Origin: Larix kaempferi
Lineage: Eukaryota; Streptophyta; Pinopsida; Pinales; Pinaceae
NCBI GenBank assembly: GCA_027924585.1
Contig: BSBM01000050.1
Location: 8,393,501 to 8,457,500, forward strand
Reading direction: 5' to 3'
Length of the DNA: 64,000 nucleotides
Below are positions 35,345-44,957 of the stretch, piece after piece; within the stretch, counting starts at the first letter, position 1; every line of letters starts with the position of its first letter. Both the position numbers and the translations under genes were made by a program. A model generated the notes under the pieces. The model was given only the letters and a program-made list of their open reading frames with translations, searched no databases and was not told the DNA's origin.

Positions 35345-35651
35345 CATGGCAGCAGACTGAGGGCTAATAGAGTAGGCTGAAAGTATTCTTCAAACAATTG
35401 CCAGGACCCAAGAAAATCTTGGAGAGATGCTCAAGTTACAGAGGCAACATAATGAGATGAACCACAAGGTTTTGCAGGACTCTACTCATCTGCAAAAAGA
35501 GGTAAAAAGCATTCTGGGAGCAATCAGTAAGGGAAATGAAAGTGGATCCATGAAGAAGCATTCATCCAATTGTCCGATTAAGAAACGTTCCAGGTGGGAA
35601 GATTCAAAGGAGATCGAGCAGGAAAAGGCAAAGCAACCAATGAAATGTTGA
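35345..35651 (+). pseudogene. Element C gag N-terminal fragment (coiled coil)
   Basis: The open frame reads ESILQTIARTQENLGEMLKL and on to QRQHNEMNHKVLQDSTHLQKE, a Gln/Glu/Leu-rich likely coiled coil, then a basic stretch SNCPIKKRSRWEDSKE and a stop at 35649. This resembles the extreme N-terminus of gypsy gag proteins. The capsid part that should follow is absent because the PLE region begins immediately to the right. It is about 100 codons against several hundred normally. Confidence 0.5.
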
Positions 35652-35699
35652 GGATGAAGATGGTGGGGAGGAAGACTGCGTTAGTTGTAATTTCTTCTC

Positions 35700-35745
35700 A
35701 TAGACGTTTCGAGCCACAAAGTAGGGCTCATCATCAGGAGAGAGT
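35700..35745 (-). ncRNA. Hammerhead-ribozyme-like motif of the PLE
   Basis: On the minus strand: CTGATGA (35731-35737), then GAGCC and GGCTC that can pair as stem II around a CTACTTTGT loop, then GAAAC (35706-35710) and GTC (35703-35705). This is the hammerhead core order CUGAUGA / stem II / GAAA / GUC. PLEs are known to carry hammerheads with very short stem III. An extra T follows CTGATGA before the stem, and stem I pairing (TCTC with GAGA) is imperfect, so activity is doubtful. Confidence 0.55.
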
Positions 35746-35749
35746 CTCA

Positions 35750-36468
35750 AGGTTAAAATAGGTACGAAAGATAGCATTAATAAGTGTGAGATTATAATTA
35801 ATTAGGTTTTTACTAGTTTAGTCGACAACCTAAATGCTGAGCATTTATTAATAATTCATTATTATTTATTTGTAGAGAAGTTTATAAGTCAATAATTTTA
35901 ATTTTCTTTTTATTAACAGCTTGTTAAAAAATAGTTTTAGGAATAAACTATAATGGGCAAATTAAGCCCTAGTTAATAAATTAAATTAATTTAGATTAAA
36001 ATTATTTAAAAGTTACTATTAAAAACCTAGAAATAACTATTAAATGGGTTTTTTTTAATAATTTAATAAAATTAATTTTTTTTAAGAAAAAAAAATTTAA
36101 GAAATTTTTTTGTTTATTAGAATATTTATTAATTAAATTTATTTATTTATTTATTGGTTAAAATTATATTAATTTAGTGAATTAGTTAAGTTTTTAGAGA
36201 GTTTGCAAGTTTATAAAGTTCCAAAGTTTAACCTAAACTAATAATTAATAATTCTTCAAAGGTTAAATTAATGATTAAAAATATTTCAAAAGTTAAGGTT
36301 TTTTAATTTTTTATTAAAGTTTTTTTTAAAAGTATCAATTCTAAAGTTGTTTTTAGGTTTTTAATAAATTTTAATTTTGTAATAATTATTTTAAATTTTT
36401 AGAGATTACTAGAGTTATTGTTTTTTTGTGTGCGGAATATTGTTTCTAACACGGCGAATTATGGGGTG
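35750..36468 (-). other. AT-rich 3' region of the PLE
   Basis: Very A/T-rich stretch after the PLE stop codon, with many ATTAATTTA-like words and no ORF. Its position fits a PLE 3' untranslated region between the endonuclease and the hammerhead motif. Confidence 0.6.
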
Positions 36469-38095
36469 CTAGCTCTCATTAAGCTTGAGGCCATCATCCC
36501 TATTCAAATTTGATGGAGCCTTTTCTATCTCAATGGCCTCCCTGATTTTTCTCCTTCTATAATGTTCCTCTCTAGCGATTAGTTTGGTATCTTCAATGCG
36601 TATGTGGTGGCATGAGTGGTGGGCATGTTCAGCTAGTGCTGATTTTTTATGACGATCGTGCCTGATGTCTGCGCAATGTTCTTTGAGTGTTACCTGGATG
36701 GAGCGTCCAGTTTCCCCAATATATGGTATATCACAAGAGCAGGGGACACCGTAGACACCCTTCTGTTTTAATGGTTCTACTGGTTCTTTGGAGGAATCTA
36801 ACATTCTTCCTACTGAGTTTGGGGGAGAGAAAGTTACCCTCATGTCCTTTCTACGAAGAATTTTGGCTATAACATCTGTTGTTCCTTTAATATAAGGAAG
36901 CACAATCTTAGTTCCATCAATGTTTTTGTTTTGCTTTCGAGATTTTTTGCGAGCTTTGTGGATAACCTTCGTGATTTGATTTTTGTTATAACCATTCATT
37001 TGGAAGACATTGGACAAGTGGTCTAACTCCTGCTCTAAGTGGTCTTCATCCGAGATCCTGATAGCTCTAGTTACGAGGGTGTTTATCACTCCTATCTTTT
37101 GAGAGGGTAGATGGTGTGAGTCTCCGTGTAGGTACCTATCAGTATGGGTTTTCTTCCTATAAACCTGATGACCTAGGGTTCCATCATTTCTTTTTGTGAT
37201 GAGCACATCTAAGAAAGGAATATGGTTATCCTCTTCAACCTCCATGGTGAATTTTATATGGTCTGATCTGCTGTTCAAATGCCCTAGGAATTCAATTAGG
37301 CTTTCTCTCCCATGTGGCCAATTTATGTTAGTATCGTCCACAAACCTATTCCACCACTTTGGTTGTAATGGGAAAGCATCAATAGCTGATTTTTCAAATG
37401 CCTCCATGTACAAGTTAGCCACTATCGGGGAAAGCGGTGATCCCATAGCAACGCCCTCAACTTGTTCATACACTACCCCTTTGAAGGTGAAGAAAGTGGA
37501 CTTTAAGCAAATTCTAACAAGTTTTTCTGTTTCTTCATCAGTCACCTCCCTAACTATCTTAAGGGCTTCATCCACTGGTATTTTTGTGAAAAGGGACACT
37601 ACGTCAAAACTAGCTAGAATATCACCTTCTTCTACCTTGAAGTCTTCCATTTCCCATACCATGTGAGTGGAGTCCTTAATGAAAGAAGGAGTTTTACCAA
37701 CAAAGCCTTTTAATATTCTTGCCAGAAACTTAGCTAAAAGGTATGTAGGGGATCCTATAGTGTTTACTATGGGTCTAATAGGTGCGCCCTCTTTGTGAAT
37801 TTTAGGCAAACCGTAAATCCTAGGAATCATTGTATCTTTAGGGATCAATTTCTTCTTTGTGTTCTCGTCAAGGCCAGAATTCTTAATGGCTTTTGTAACT
37901 TCGTTGACAATCCTCTTCGTGGGATCCTTATCCAACCTTCTGTAACTGCCACTTGCTGAAAGATGTTCAAGCATTTTTCTGTCATATTCAACCCTATCCT
38001 AGATGACAGTTGCATTTCCTTTGTCAGCTCTTAGCATAATGATGTTTTCATTATTCCTTAAGCTTTTTAACGCTGCTCTCTCACCTGGGGATATG
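36469..38095 (-). pseudogene. PLE reverse transcriptase with GIY-YIG endonuclease
   Basis: The main open frame (501 codons from ATG 37974) carries GLPKIHKEGAPIRPIV, the first catalytic Asp in ILASFDVVSLFTKIP, VAMGSPLSPIVANLYME, and the RFVDDTN box (FVDD at residues 211-214, 37333-37344). RT-end motifs HIPFLDVLI and THTDRYLHGDSHH follow. The C-terminus (about residues 405-480) is a GIY-YIG endonuclease: GVYGVPCSCDIPYIGETGRS, LKEHCADIRH, REAIEIEKAPSNLN. The Arg usual before L-KEH appears as Thr (QVTLKEH). Upstream of the ATG the same frame continues through GERAALKSLRN and MLRADKGNATVI, but a TAG at 37999-38001 separates it. The protein would prime at nicked DNA or chromosome ends. The 36469-37974 part is otherwise intact. 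Confidence 0.9.
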
Positions 38096-38716
38096 TTTGA
38101 TCTGTTGTAATGGGAAAGCATCAATAGCTGATTTTTCAAATGCCTCCATGTACAAGTTAGCCACTATCGGGGAAAGCGATGATCCCATAGCAACGCCCTC
38201 AACTTGTTCATACACTACCCCTTTGAAGGTGAAGAAAGTGGACTTTAAGCAAATTCTAACAAGTTTTTCTGTTTCTTCATCAGTCACCTCCCTAACTATC
38301 TTAAGGGCTTCATCCACTGGTATTTTTGTGAAAAGGGACACTACGTCAAAACTAGCTAGAATATCACCTTCTTCTACCTTGAAGTCTTCCATTTCCCATA
38401 CCATGTGAGTGGAGTCCTTAATGAAAGAAGGAGTTTTACCAACAAAGCCTTTTAATATTCTTGCCAGAAACTTAGCTAAAAGGTATGTAGGGGATCCTAT
38501 AGTGTTTACTATGGGTCTAATAGGTGCGCCCTCTTTGTGAATTTTAGGCAAACCGTAAATCCTAGGAATCATTGTATCTTTAGGGATCAATTTCTTCTTT
38601 GTGTTCTCGTCAAGGCCAGAATTCTTAATGGCTTTTGTAACTTCGTTGACAATCCTCTTCGTGGGATCCTTATCCAACCTTCTGTAACTGCCACTTGCTG
38701 AAAGATGTTCAAGCAT
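38081..38716 (-). pseudogene. Truncated PLE RT, array unit 2
   Basis: 211-codon open frame. It has the RT N-terminal blocks and FDVVSLFTKIP but ends in a junction peptide (FPLQQIKHIPR) before the FVDD box. Private change: GSSLSP in place of GSPLSP (38179). Confidence 0.9.
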
Positions 38717-38822
38717 TTTTCTGTCATATTCAACCCTATCCTAGATGACAGTTGCATTTCCTTTGTCAGCTCTTAGCATAATGATGTTTTCATTATTCCT
38801 TAAGCTTTTTAACGCTGCTCTC

Positions 38823-39458
38823 TCACCTGGGGATATGTTTGATCTGTTGTAATGGGAAAGCATCAATAGCTGATTTTTCAAATGCCTCCATGTACAAGTT
38901 AGCCACTATCGGGGAAAGAGGTGATCCCATAGCAATGCCCTCAACTTGTTCATACACTACCCCTTTGAAGGTGAAGAAACTGGACTTTAAGCAAATTCTA
39001 ACAAGTTTTTCTGTTTCTTCATCAGTCACCTCCCTAACTATCTTAAGGGCTTCATCCACTGGTATTTTTGTGAAAAGGGACACTACGTCAAAACTAGCTA
39101 GAATATCACCTTCTTCTACCTTGAAGTCTTCCATTTCCCATACCATGTGAGTGGAGTCCTTAATGAAAGAAGGAGTTTTACCAACAAAGCCTTTTGATAT
39201 TCTTGCCAGAAACTTAGCTAAAAGGTATGTAGGGGATCCTATAGTGTTTACTATGGGTCTAATAGGTGCGCCCTCTTTGTGAATTTTAGGCAAACCGTAA
39301 ATCCTAGGAATCATTGTATCTTTAGGGATCAATTTCTTCTTTGTGTTCTCGTCAAGGCCAGAATTCTTAATGGCTTTTGTAACTTCCTTGACAATCCTCT
39401 TCGTGGGATCCTTATCCAACCTTCTGTAACTGCCACTTGCTGAAAGATGTTCAAGCAT
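38823..39458 (-). pseudogene. Truncated PLE RT, array unit 3
   Basis: 211 codons, with the most private changes (five): IVKEV for IVNEV, ARISKG for ARILKG, CLKSSFF for CLKSTFF, EGIAMG for EGVAMG, and one silent base near 38919. Lacks the FVDD box. Confidence 0.9.
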
Positions 39459-39564
39459 TTTTCTGTCATATTCAACCCTATCCTAGATGACAGTTGCATT
39501 TCCTTTGTCAGCTCTTAGCATAATGATGTTTTCATTATTCCTTAAGCTTTTTAACGCTGCTCTC

Positions 39565-40200
39565 TCACCTGGGGATATGTTTGATCTGTTGTAATGGGAA
39601 AGCATCAATAGCTGATTTTTCAAATGCCTCCATGTACAAGTTAGCCACTATCGGGGAAAGCGGTGATCCCATAGCAACGCCCTCAACTTGTTCATACACT
39701 ACCCCTTTGAAGGTGAAGAAAGTGGACTTTAAGCAAATTCTAACAAGTTTTTATGTTTCTTCATCAGTCACCTCCCTAACTATCTTAAGGGCTTCATCCA
39801 CTGGTATTTTTGTGAAAAGGGACACTACGTCAAAACTAGCTAGAATATCACCTTCTTCTACCTTGAAATCTTCCATTTCCCATACCATGTGAGTGGAGTC
39901 CTTAATGAAAGAAGGAGTTTTACCAACAAAGCCTTTTAATATTCTTGCCAGAAACTTAGCTAAAAGGTATGTAGGGGATCCTATAGTGTTTACTATGGGT
40001 CTAATAGGTGCGCCCTCTTTGTGAATTTTAGGGAAACCGTAAATCCTAGGAATCATTGTATCTTTAGGGATCAATTTCTTCTTTGTGTTCTCGTCAAGGC
40101 CAGAATTCTTAATGGCTTTTGTAACTTCGTTGACAATCCTCTTCGTGGGATCCTTATCCAACCTTCTGTAACTGCCACTTGCTGAAAGATGTTCAAGCAT
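39565..40200 (-). pseudogene. Truncated PLE RT, array unit 4, with extra stop
   Basis: Like the other units, but a G-to-T change (coding strand) makes a TAA after VTDEET near 39751, cutting the frame to 149 codons. Also YGFPKIH in place of YGLPKIH. Shares with unit 7 a CGCTTCTCTC variant (CGCTGCTCTC elsewhere) near its right end. Confidence 0.9.
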
Positions 40201-40306
40201 TTTTCTGTCATATTCAACCCTATCCTAGATGACAGTTGCATTTCCTTTGTCAGCTCTTAGCATAATGATGTTTTCATTATTCCTTAAGCTTTTTAACGCT
40301 TCTCTC

Positions 40307-40942
40307 TCACCTGGGGATATGTTTGATCTGTTGTAATGGGAAAGCATCAATAGCTGATTTTTCAAATGCCTCCATGTACAAGTTAGCCACTATCGGGGAA
40401 AGCGGTGATCCCATAGCAACGCCCTCAACTTGTTCATACACTACCCCTTTGAAGGTGAAGAAAGTGGACTTTAAGCAAATTCTAACAAGTTTTTCTGTTT
40501 CTTCATCAGTCACCTCCCTAACTATCTTAAGGGATTCATCCACTGGTATTTTTGTGAAAAGGGACACTACGTCAAAACTAGCTAGAATATCACCTTCTTC
40601 TACCTTGAAGTCTTCCATTTCCCATACCATGTGAGTGGAGTCCTTAATGAAAGAAGGAGTTTTACCAACAAAGCCTTTTAATATTCTTGCCAGAAACTTA
40701 GCTAAAAGGTATGTAGGGGATCCTATAGTGTTTACTATGGGTCTAATAGGTGCGCCCTCTTTGTGAATTTTAGGCAAACCGTAAATCCTAGGAATCATTG
40801 TATCTTTAGGGATCAATTTCTTCTTTGTGTTCTCGTCAAGGCCAGAATTCTTAATGGCTTTTGTAACTTCGTTGACAATCCTCTTCGTGGGATCCTTATC
40901 CAACCTTCTGTAACTGCCACTTGCTGAAAGATGTTCAAGCAT
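40307..40942 (-). pseudogene. Truncated PLE RT, array unit 5
   Basis: 211 codons; private change VDESLKI for VDEALKI. Lacks the FVDD box. Confidence 0.9.
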
Positions 40943-41048
40943 TTTTCTGTCATATTCAACCCTATCCTAGATGACAGTTGCATTTCCTTTGTCAGCTCTT
41001 AGCATAATGATGTTTTCATTATTCCTTAAGCTTTTTAACGCTGCTCTC

Positions 41049-41684
41049 TCACCTGGGGATATGTTTGATCTGTTGTAATGGGAAAGCATCAATAGCTGAT
41101 TTTTCAAATGCCTCCATGTACAAGTTAGCCACTATCGGGGAAAGCGGTGATCCCATAGCAACGCCCTCAACTTGTTCATACACTACCCCTTTGAAGGTGA
41201 AGAAAGTGGACTTTAAGCAAATTCTAACAAGTTTTTCTGTTTCTTCATCAGTCACCTCCCTAACTATCTTAAGGGCTTCATCCACTGGTATTTTTGTGAA
41301 AAGGGACACTACGTCAAAACTAGCTAGAATATCACCTTCTTCTACCTTGAAGTCTTCCATTTCCCATACCATGTGAGTGGAGTCCTTAATGAAAGAAGGA
41401 GTTTTACCAACAAAGCCTTTTAATATTCTTGCCAGAAACTTAGCTAAAAGGTATGTAGGGGATCCTATAGTGTTTACTATGGGTCTAATAGGTGCGCCCT
41501 CTTTGTGAATTTTAGGCAAACCGTAAATCCTAGGAATCATTGTATCTTTAGGGATCAATTTCTTCTTTGTGTTCTCGTCAAGGCCAGAATTCTTAATGGC
41601 TTTTGTAACTTCGTTGACAATCCTCTTCGTGGGATCCTTATCCAACCTTCTGTAACTGCCACTTGCTGAAAGATGTTCAAGCAT
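41049..41684 (-). pseudogene. Truncated PLE RT, array unit 6
   Basis: 211 codons, identical to the majority sequence as far as I can read. Lacks the FVDD box. Confidence 0.9.
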
Positions 41685-41790
41685 TTTTCTGTCATATTCA
41701 ACCCTATCCTAGATGACAGTTGCATTTCCTTTGTCAGCTCTTAGCATAATGATGTTTTCATTATTCCTTAAGCTTTTTAACGCTGCTCTC

Positions 41791-42426
41791 TCACCTGGGG
41801 ATATGTTTGATCTGTTGTAATGGGAAAGCATCAATAGCTGATTTTTCAAATGCCTCCATGTACAAGTTAGCCACTATCGGGGAAAGCGGTGATCCCATAG
41901 CAACGCCCTCAACTTGTTCATACACTACCCCTTTGAAGGTGAAGAAAGTGGACTTTAAGCAAATTCTAACAAGTTTTTCTGTTTCTTCATCAGTCACCTC
42001 CCTAACTATCTTAAGGGCTTCATCCACTGGTATTTTTGTGAAAAGGGACACTACGTCAAAACTAGCTAGAATATCACCTTCTTCTACCTTGAAGTCTTCC
42101 ATTTCCCATACCATGTGAGTGGAGTCCTTAATGAAAGAAGGAGTTTTACCAACAAAGCCTTTTAATATTCTTGCCAGAAACTTAGCTAAAAGGTATGTAG
42201 GGGATCCTATAGTGTTTACTATGGGTCTAATAGGTGCGCCCTCTTTGTGAATTTTAGGCAAACCGTAAATCCTAGGAATCATTGTATCTTTAGGGATCAA
42301 TTTCTTCTTTGTGTTCTCGTCAAGGCCAGAATTCTTAATGGCTTTTGTAACTTCGTTGACAATCCTCTTCGTGGGATCCTTATCCAACCTTCTGTAACTG
42401 CCACTTGCTGAAAGATGTTCAAGCAT
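41791..42426 (-). pseudogene. Truncated PLE RT, array unit 7
   Basis: 211 codons, majority sequence in the coding part. The CGCTTCTCTC variant shared with unit 4 lies upstream of the frame at about 42524-42533. Confidence 0.9.
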
Positions 42427-42532
42427 TTTTCTGTCATATTCAACCCTATCCTAGATGACAGTTGCATTTCCTTTGTCAGCTCTTAGCATAATGATGTTTT
42501 CATTATTCCTTAAGCTTTTTAACGCTTCTCTC

Positions 42533-43168
42533 TCACCTGGGGATATGTTTGATCTGTTGTAATGGGAAAGCATCAATAGCTGATTTTTCAAATACCTCCA
42601 TGTACAAGTTAGCCACTATCGGGGAAAGCGGTGATCCCATAGCAACGCCCTCAACTTGTTCATACACTACCCCTTTGAAGGTGAAGAAAGTGGACTTTAA
42701 GCAAATTCTAACAAGTTTTTCTGTTTCTTCATCAGTCACCTCCCTAACTATCTTAAGGGCTTCATCCACTGGTATTTTTGTGAAAAGGGACACTACGTCA
42801 AAACTAGCTAGAATATCACCTTCTTCTACCTTGAAGTCTTCCATTTCCCATACCATGTGAGTGGAGTCCTTAATGAAAGAAGGAGTTTTACCAACAAAGC
42901 CTTTTAATATTCTTGCCAGAAACTTAGCTAAAAGGTATGTAGGGGATCCTATAGTGTTTACTATGGGTCTAATAGGTGCGCCCTCTTTGTGAATTTTAGG
43001 CAAACCGTAAATCCTAGGAATCATTGTATCTTTAGGGATCAATTTCTTCTTTGTGTTCTCGTCAAGGCCAGAATTCTTAATGGCTTTTGTAACTTCGTTG
43101 ACAATCCTCTTCGTGGGATCCTTATCCAACCTTCTGTAACTGCCACTTGCTGAAAGATGTTCAAGCAT
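42533..43168 (-). pseudogene. Truncated PLE RT, array unit 8
   Basis: 211 codons; private change MEVFEK for MEAFEK. Its upstream end at 43298 leads into the single-copy 5' remnant of the PLE and not into another unit. Confidence 0.9.
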
Positions 43169-43345
43169 TTTTCTGTCATATTCAACCCTATCCTAGATGA
43201 CAGTTGCATTTCCTTTGTCAGCTCTTAGCATAATGATGTTTTCATTATTCCTTAAGCTTTTTAACGCTGCTCTCTCACCTGGGGATATGTTTGATCTGGG
43301 CGGCCTTGCTTTCCTTATGGCTACAGCGCATTCCTGCCTCCGCGA

Positions 43346-43630
43346 CTACCCAATAATAGAACATCAAGAGGATAGCCACCATAAAGTTTCCAGACTTGTA
43401 GATCAGTGGGAAGGTAAAGAAAAGGAAGGGATTGTTTTGGAACAATGCCCTCATGCAGAGCTAGAAGGTCCCAACCAGCAGAAGTAGTTTATGAAGACCA
43501 AAAGACTTGGTCCCTAAAACCCAAGTAAAGGTTGAAATGCAGGACAGACCTGCCATATTTTGAGAATTTTGAACATGTATATAGCGTGTATGTATTCCTA
43601 GGTATTGGAACACCGAGGACGGTGTTATTC
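43346..43630 (+). other. Element C sequence between PLE and PPT
   Basis: No recognised gene. The plus-strand open stretch to 43487 is partly antisense to PLE. It ends with CCGAGGACGGTGTTATTCC, a context common before gypsy PPTs. Confidence 0.5.
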
Positions 43631-43644
43631 CAAGGGAAGGGGAA
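43631..43644 (+). other. Element C polypurine tract
   Basis: AAGGGAAGGGGAA-type purine run directly before the 3' LTR; sets the plus orientation of element C. Confidence 0.85.
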
Positions 43645-44952
43645 TGTCACGTCCCCCATTTTGACCCTTGTAATATTTTGGGCTATAATGTAAATAATGT
43701 ATGCATATTATGTATGATTCCTAGCATGGAGCTCAAGGCCAAGGCCCCGCTAGTGAACGCTCGATCTAGAAGAGGCAAGTATTTGAAATTATGCTACCCA
43801 TGTGCTAGTGAACCATGGGAATTGTAAATATGCATTTTAATATAAAAGCCCACAACTAGCTATGCAATGCAACAAGAGATGGGGACATGATGTTACAAGG
43901 AAGTTGGAAGGGAAATGTTCAAACCCTTGAGCCAATCAAGTCAAGCCAAGTGTCAATGAGAGAACCCATCAAACCCTCAAATACCCATGTTGACTTTTGT
44001 ACCCAATCATTGATTTCTCCCAAGAGTTGGTTGAGGTAGTTAATGCCTTGGGGAATGGGAGGTATGGCTGTCCAAATTCGGGTATGGGCAAGCCACCTTG
44101 CATGAAAATTCGTGTTTGGCTTCTTGGGCAAGAAAAGAGCCATGAATTGCTCCCCAAGCCATTACCCATCAACCAACTTTGCCCTCTCACGAGTTTGGAG
44201 CTACCTGGGCATTTTCCTCACTAGTTTTACTGTGTTTACATTCATTTTCCTAGCTGGGAAGGGCGTTTTTGCTGTGGCTAATAGTGGGGAAGAAGGGAAA
44301 ACGATTTGGGGGTTTTATTGAGGCCATTTGGCCCACTGAATTCTCATACATCTATGGGAGAAATCGGTTTTCTTCCCTGGGATTGATTCCCTCTTCCCAC
44401 AAATCCGTTTTTGGTGTGCCTACGTTTTTGGGAAAACCCATGTCCATCTAGCTTCTATGTCACATTGCTGAAAAGTGTGTTTCCAAGCCCATATCTGAGT
44501 TTTGTGTTCAAGAGAATTCTAGGGTTGAGTTGGGTATCCATTTCTTTGGGCTGTGTTGTGCTTGAGGGTTCCCTTTTCCTTGTACATATCATGCCCAGCT
44601 CGGGGGTGGTCTTTGAGTGCTGAAAGAATACAAGCTGGGTAGAGACCTATGGCTAGGAGGAACGTTGCAGCGACATAGCTAGTTGTTTGGGACAGCATTG
44701 CATCAAGATGAGTATTTTATTGTGTATTTACATATGCAAATGTTTTAATTTGTTGACTATGTTAAATTGAATAACAGTCATGTAATATGTGTGGATGAAT
44801 TCATTTCCGTTGTGCATGTTTGTTTGTTTTCCATCTGCACACATCTCTTTTATGGCTGTGAATCTAATGAATATGGCTGAGTTTATGAAAAGCCCCATAG
44901 AATGGCATCAGGTTCCCTTCCTTGCACTGGGTCCAAGGGTGGGTACGTGACA
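43645..44952 (+). repeat. Element C 3' LTR
   Basis: 1,308 bp, TGTCACGTCC...TACGTGACA, matching 28099-29405. Followed by the CATAA duplication at 44953-44957. Confidence 0.95.
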
Positions 44953-44957
44953 CATAA

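Larger units (their letters stand above)
37363..43298 (-). repeat. Tandem array, 8 x 742 bp, of a PLE RT segment
   Basis: Eight head-to-tail units, each exactly 742 bp: starts at 37363, 38105, 38847, 39589, 40331, 41073, 41815 and 42557, ending at 43298. Junctions read GATCTG/TTGTAATGGG. The first unit is continuous with the complete RT-endonuclease ORF; the last is continuous with the 5' remnant. I count about 13 differences from the majority sequence over 5,936 bp (about 0.2%) and no indel. Each unit covers RT from SNISPGERAA to AIDAFPLQ, that is, the blocks before the FVDD box. Since 742 is not a multiple of three, units are in successive frames. Confidence 0.97.
35690..43345 (-). mobile_element. 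Penelope-like element with internal RT tandem array
   Basis: A minus-strand PLE: 3' region with hammerhead-like motif (35.70-35.74 kb), AT-rich 3' UTR (35750-36468), RT plus GIY-YIG ORF (36469-37974, with RT continuing upstream past a stop) and seven more copies of an RT segment to 43298. A few dozen further bases (to about 43345) still read in frame with the RT N-terminus (ECAVAIRKARPPRSN) and look like the 5'-truncated end. PLEs in plants have been described from conifers and interpreted as an ancient transfer from arthropods. No target duplication is clear; the outer limits are estimates. Confidence 0.85.
28099..44952 (+). mobile_element. Element C: 16.9-kb largely non-coding LTR retrotransposon carrying a PLE array
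   Basis: TG...CA-bounded LTRs (28099-29405 and 43645-44952), iMet-type PBS 29408-29419, PPT 43631-43644 and perfect CATAA duplication. Only a short gag-like N-terminal fragment is left (about 35345-35651). No PR, RT or IN of its own is seen, so its movement would have needed another element, like a LARD-type derivative. The LTRs differ at roughly 50 positions in 1.3 kb by my hand comparison (about 4%). The interior holds a 6-kb leader with tandem repeats, then the minus-strand PLE and its 742-bp array. Confidence 0.9.

Noticed and set aside
38097-42860. Repeated 103-codon plus-strand ORFs in the 742-bp units
   Set aside because: They lie antisense to the PLE RT frame and exist because the RT codons leave that frame open. 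No protein family fits.
37363-43298. CRISPR-like or satellite-type array
   Set aside because: Units are 742 bp, coding and without spacers, in plant DNA. They are copies of a PLE RT segment.
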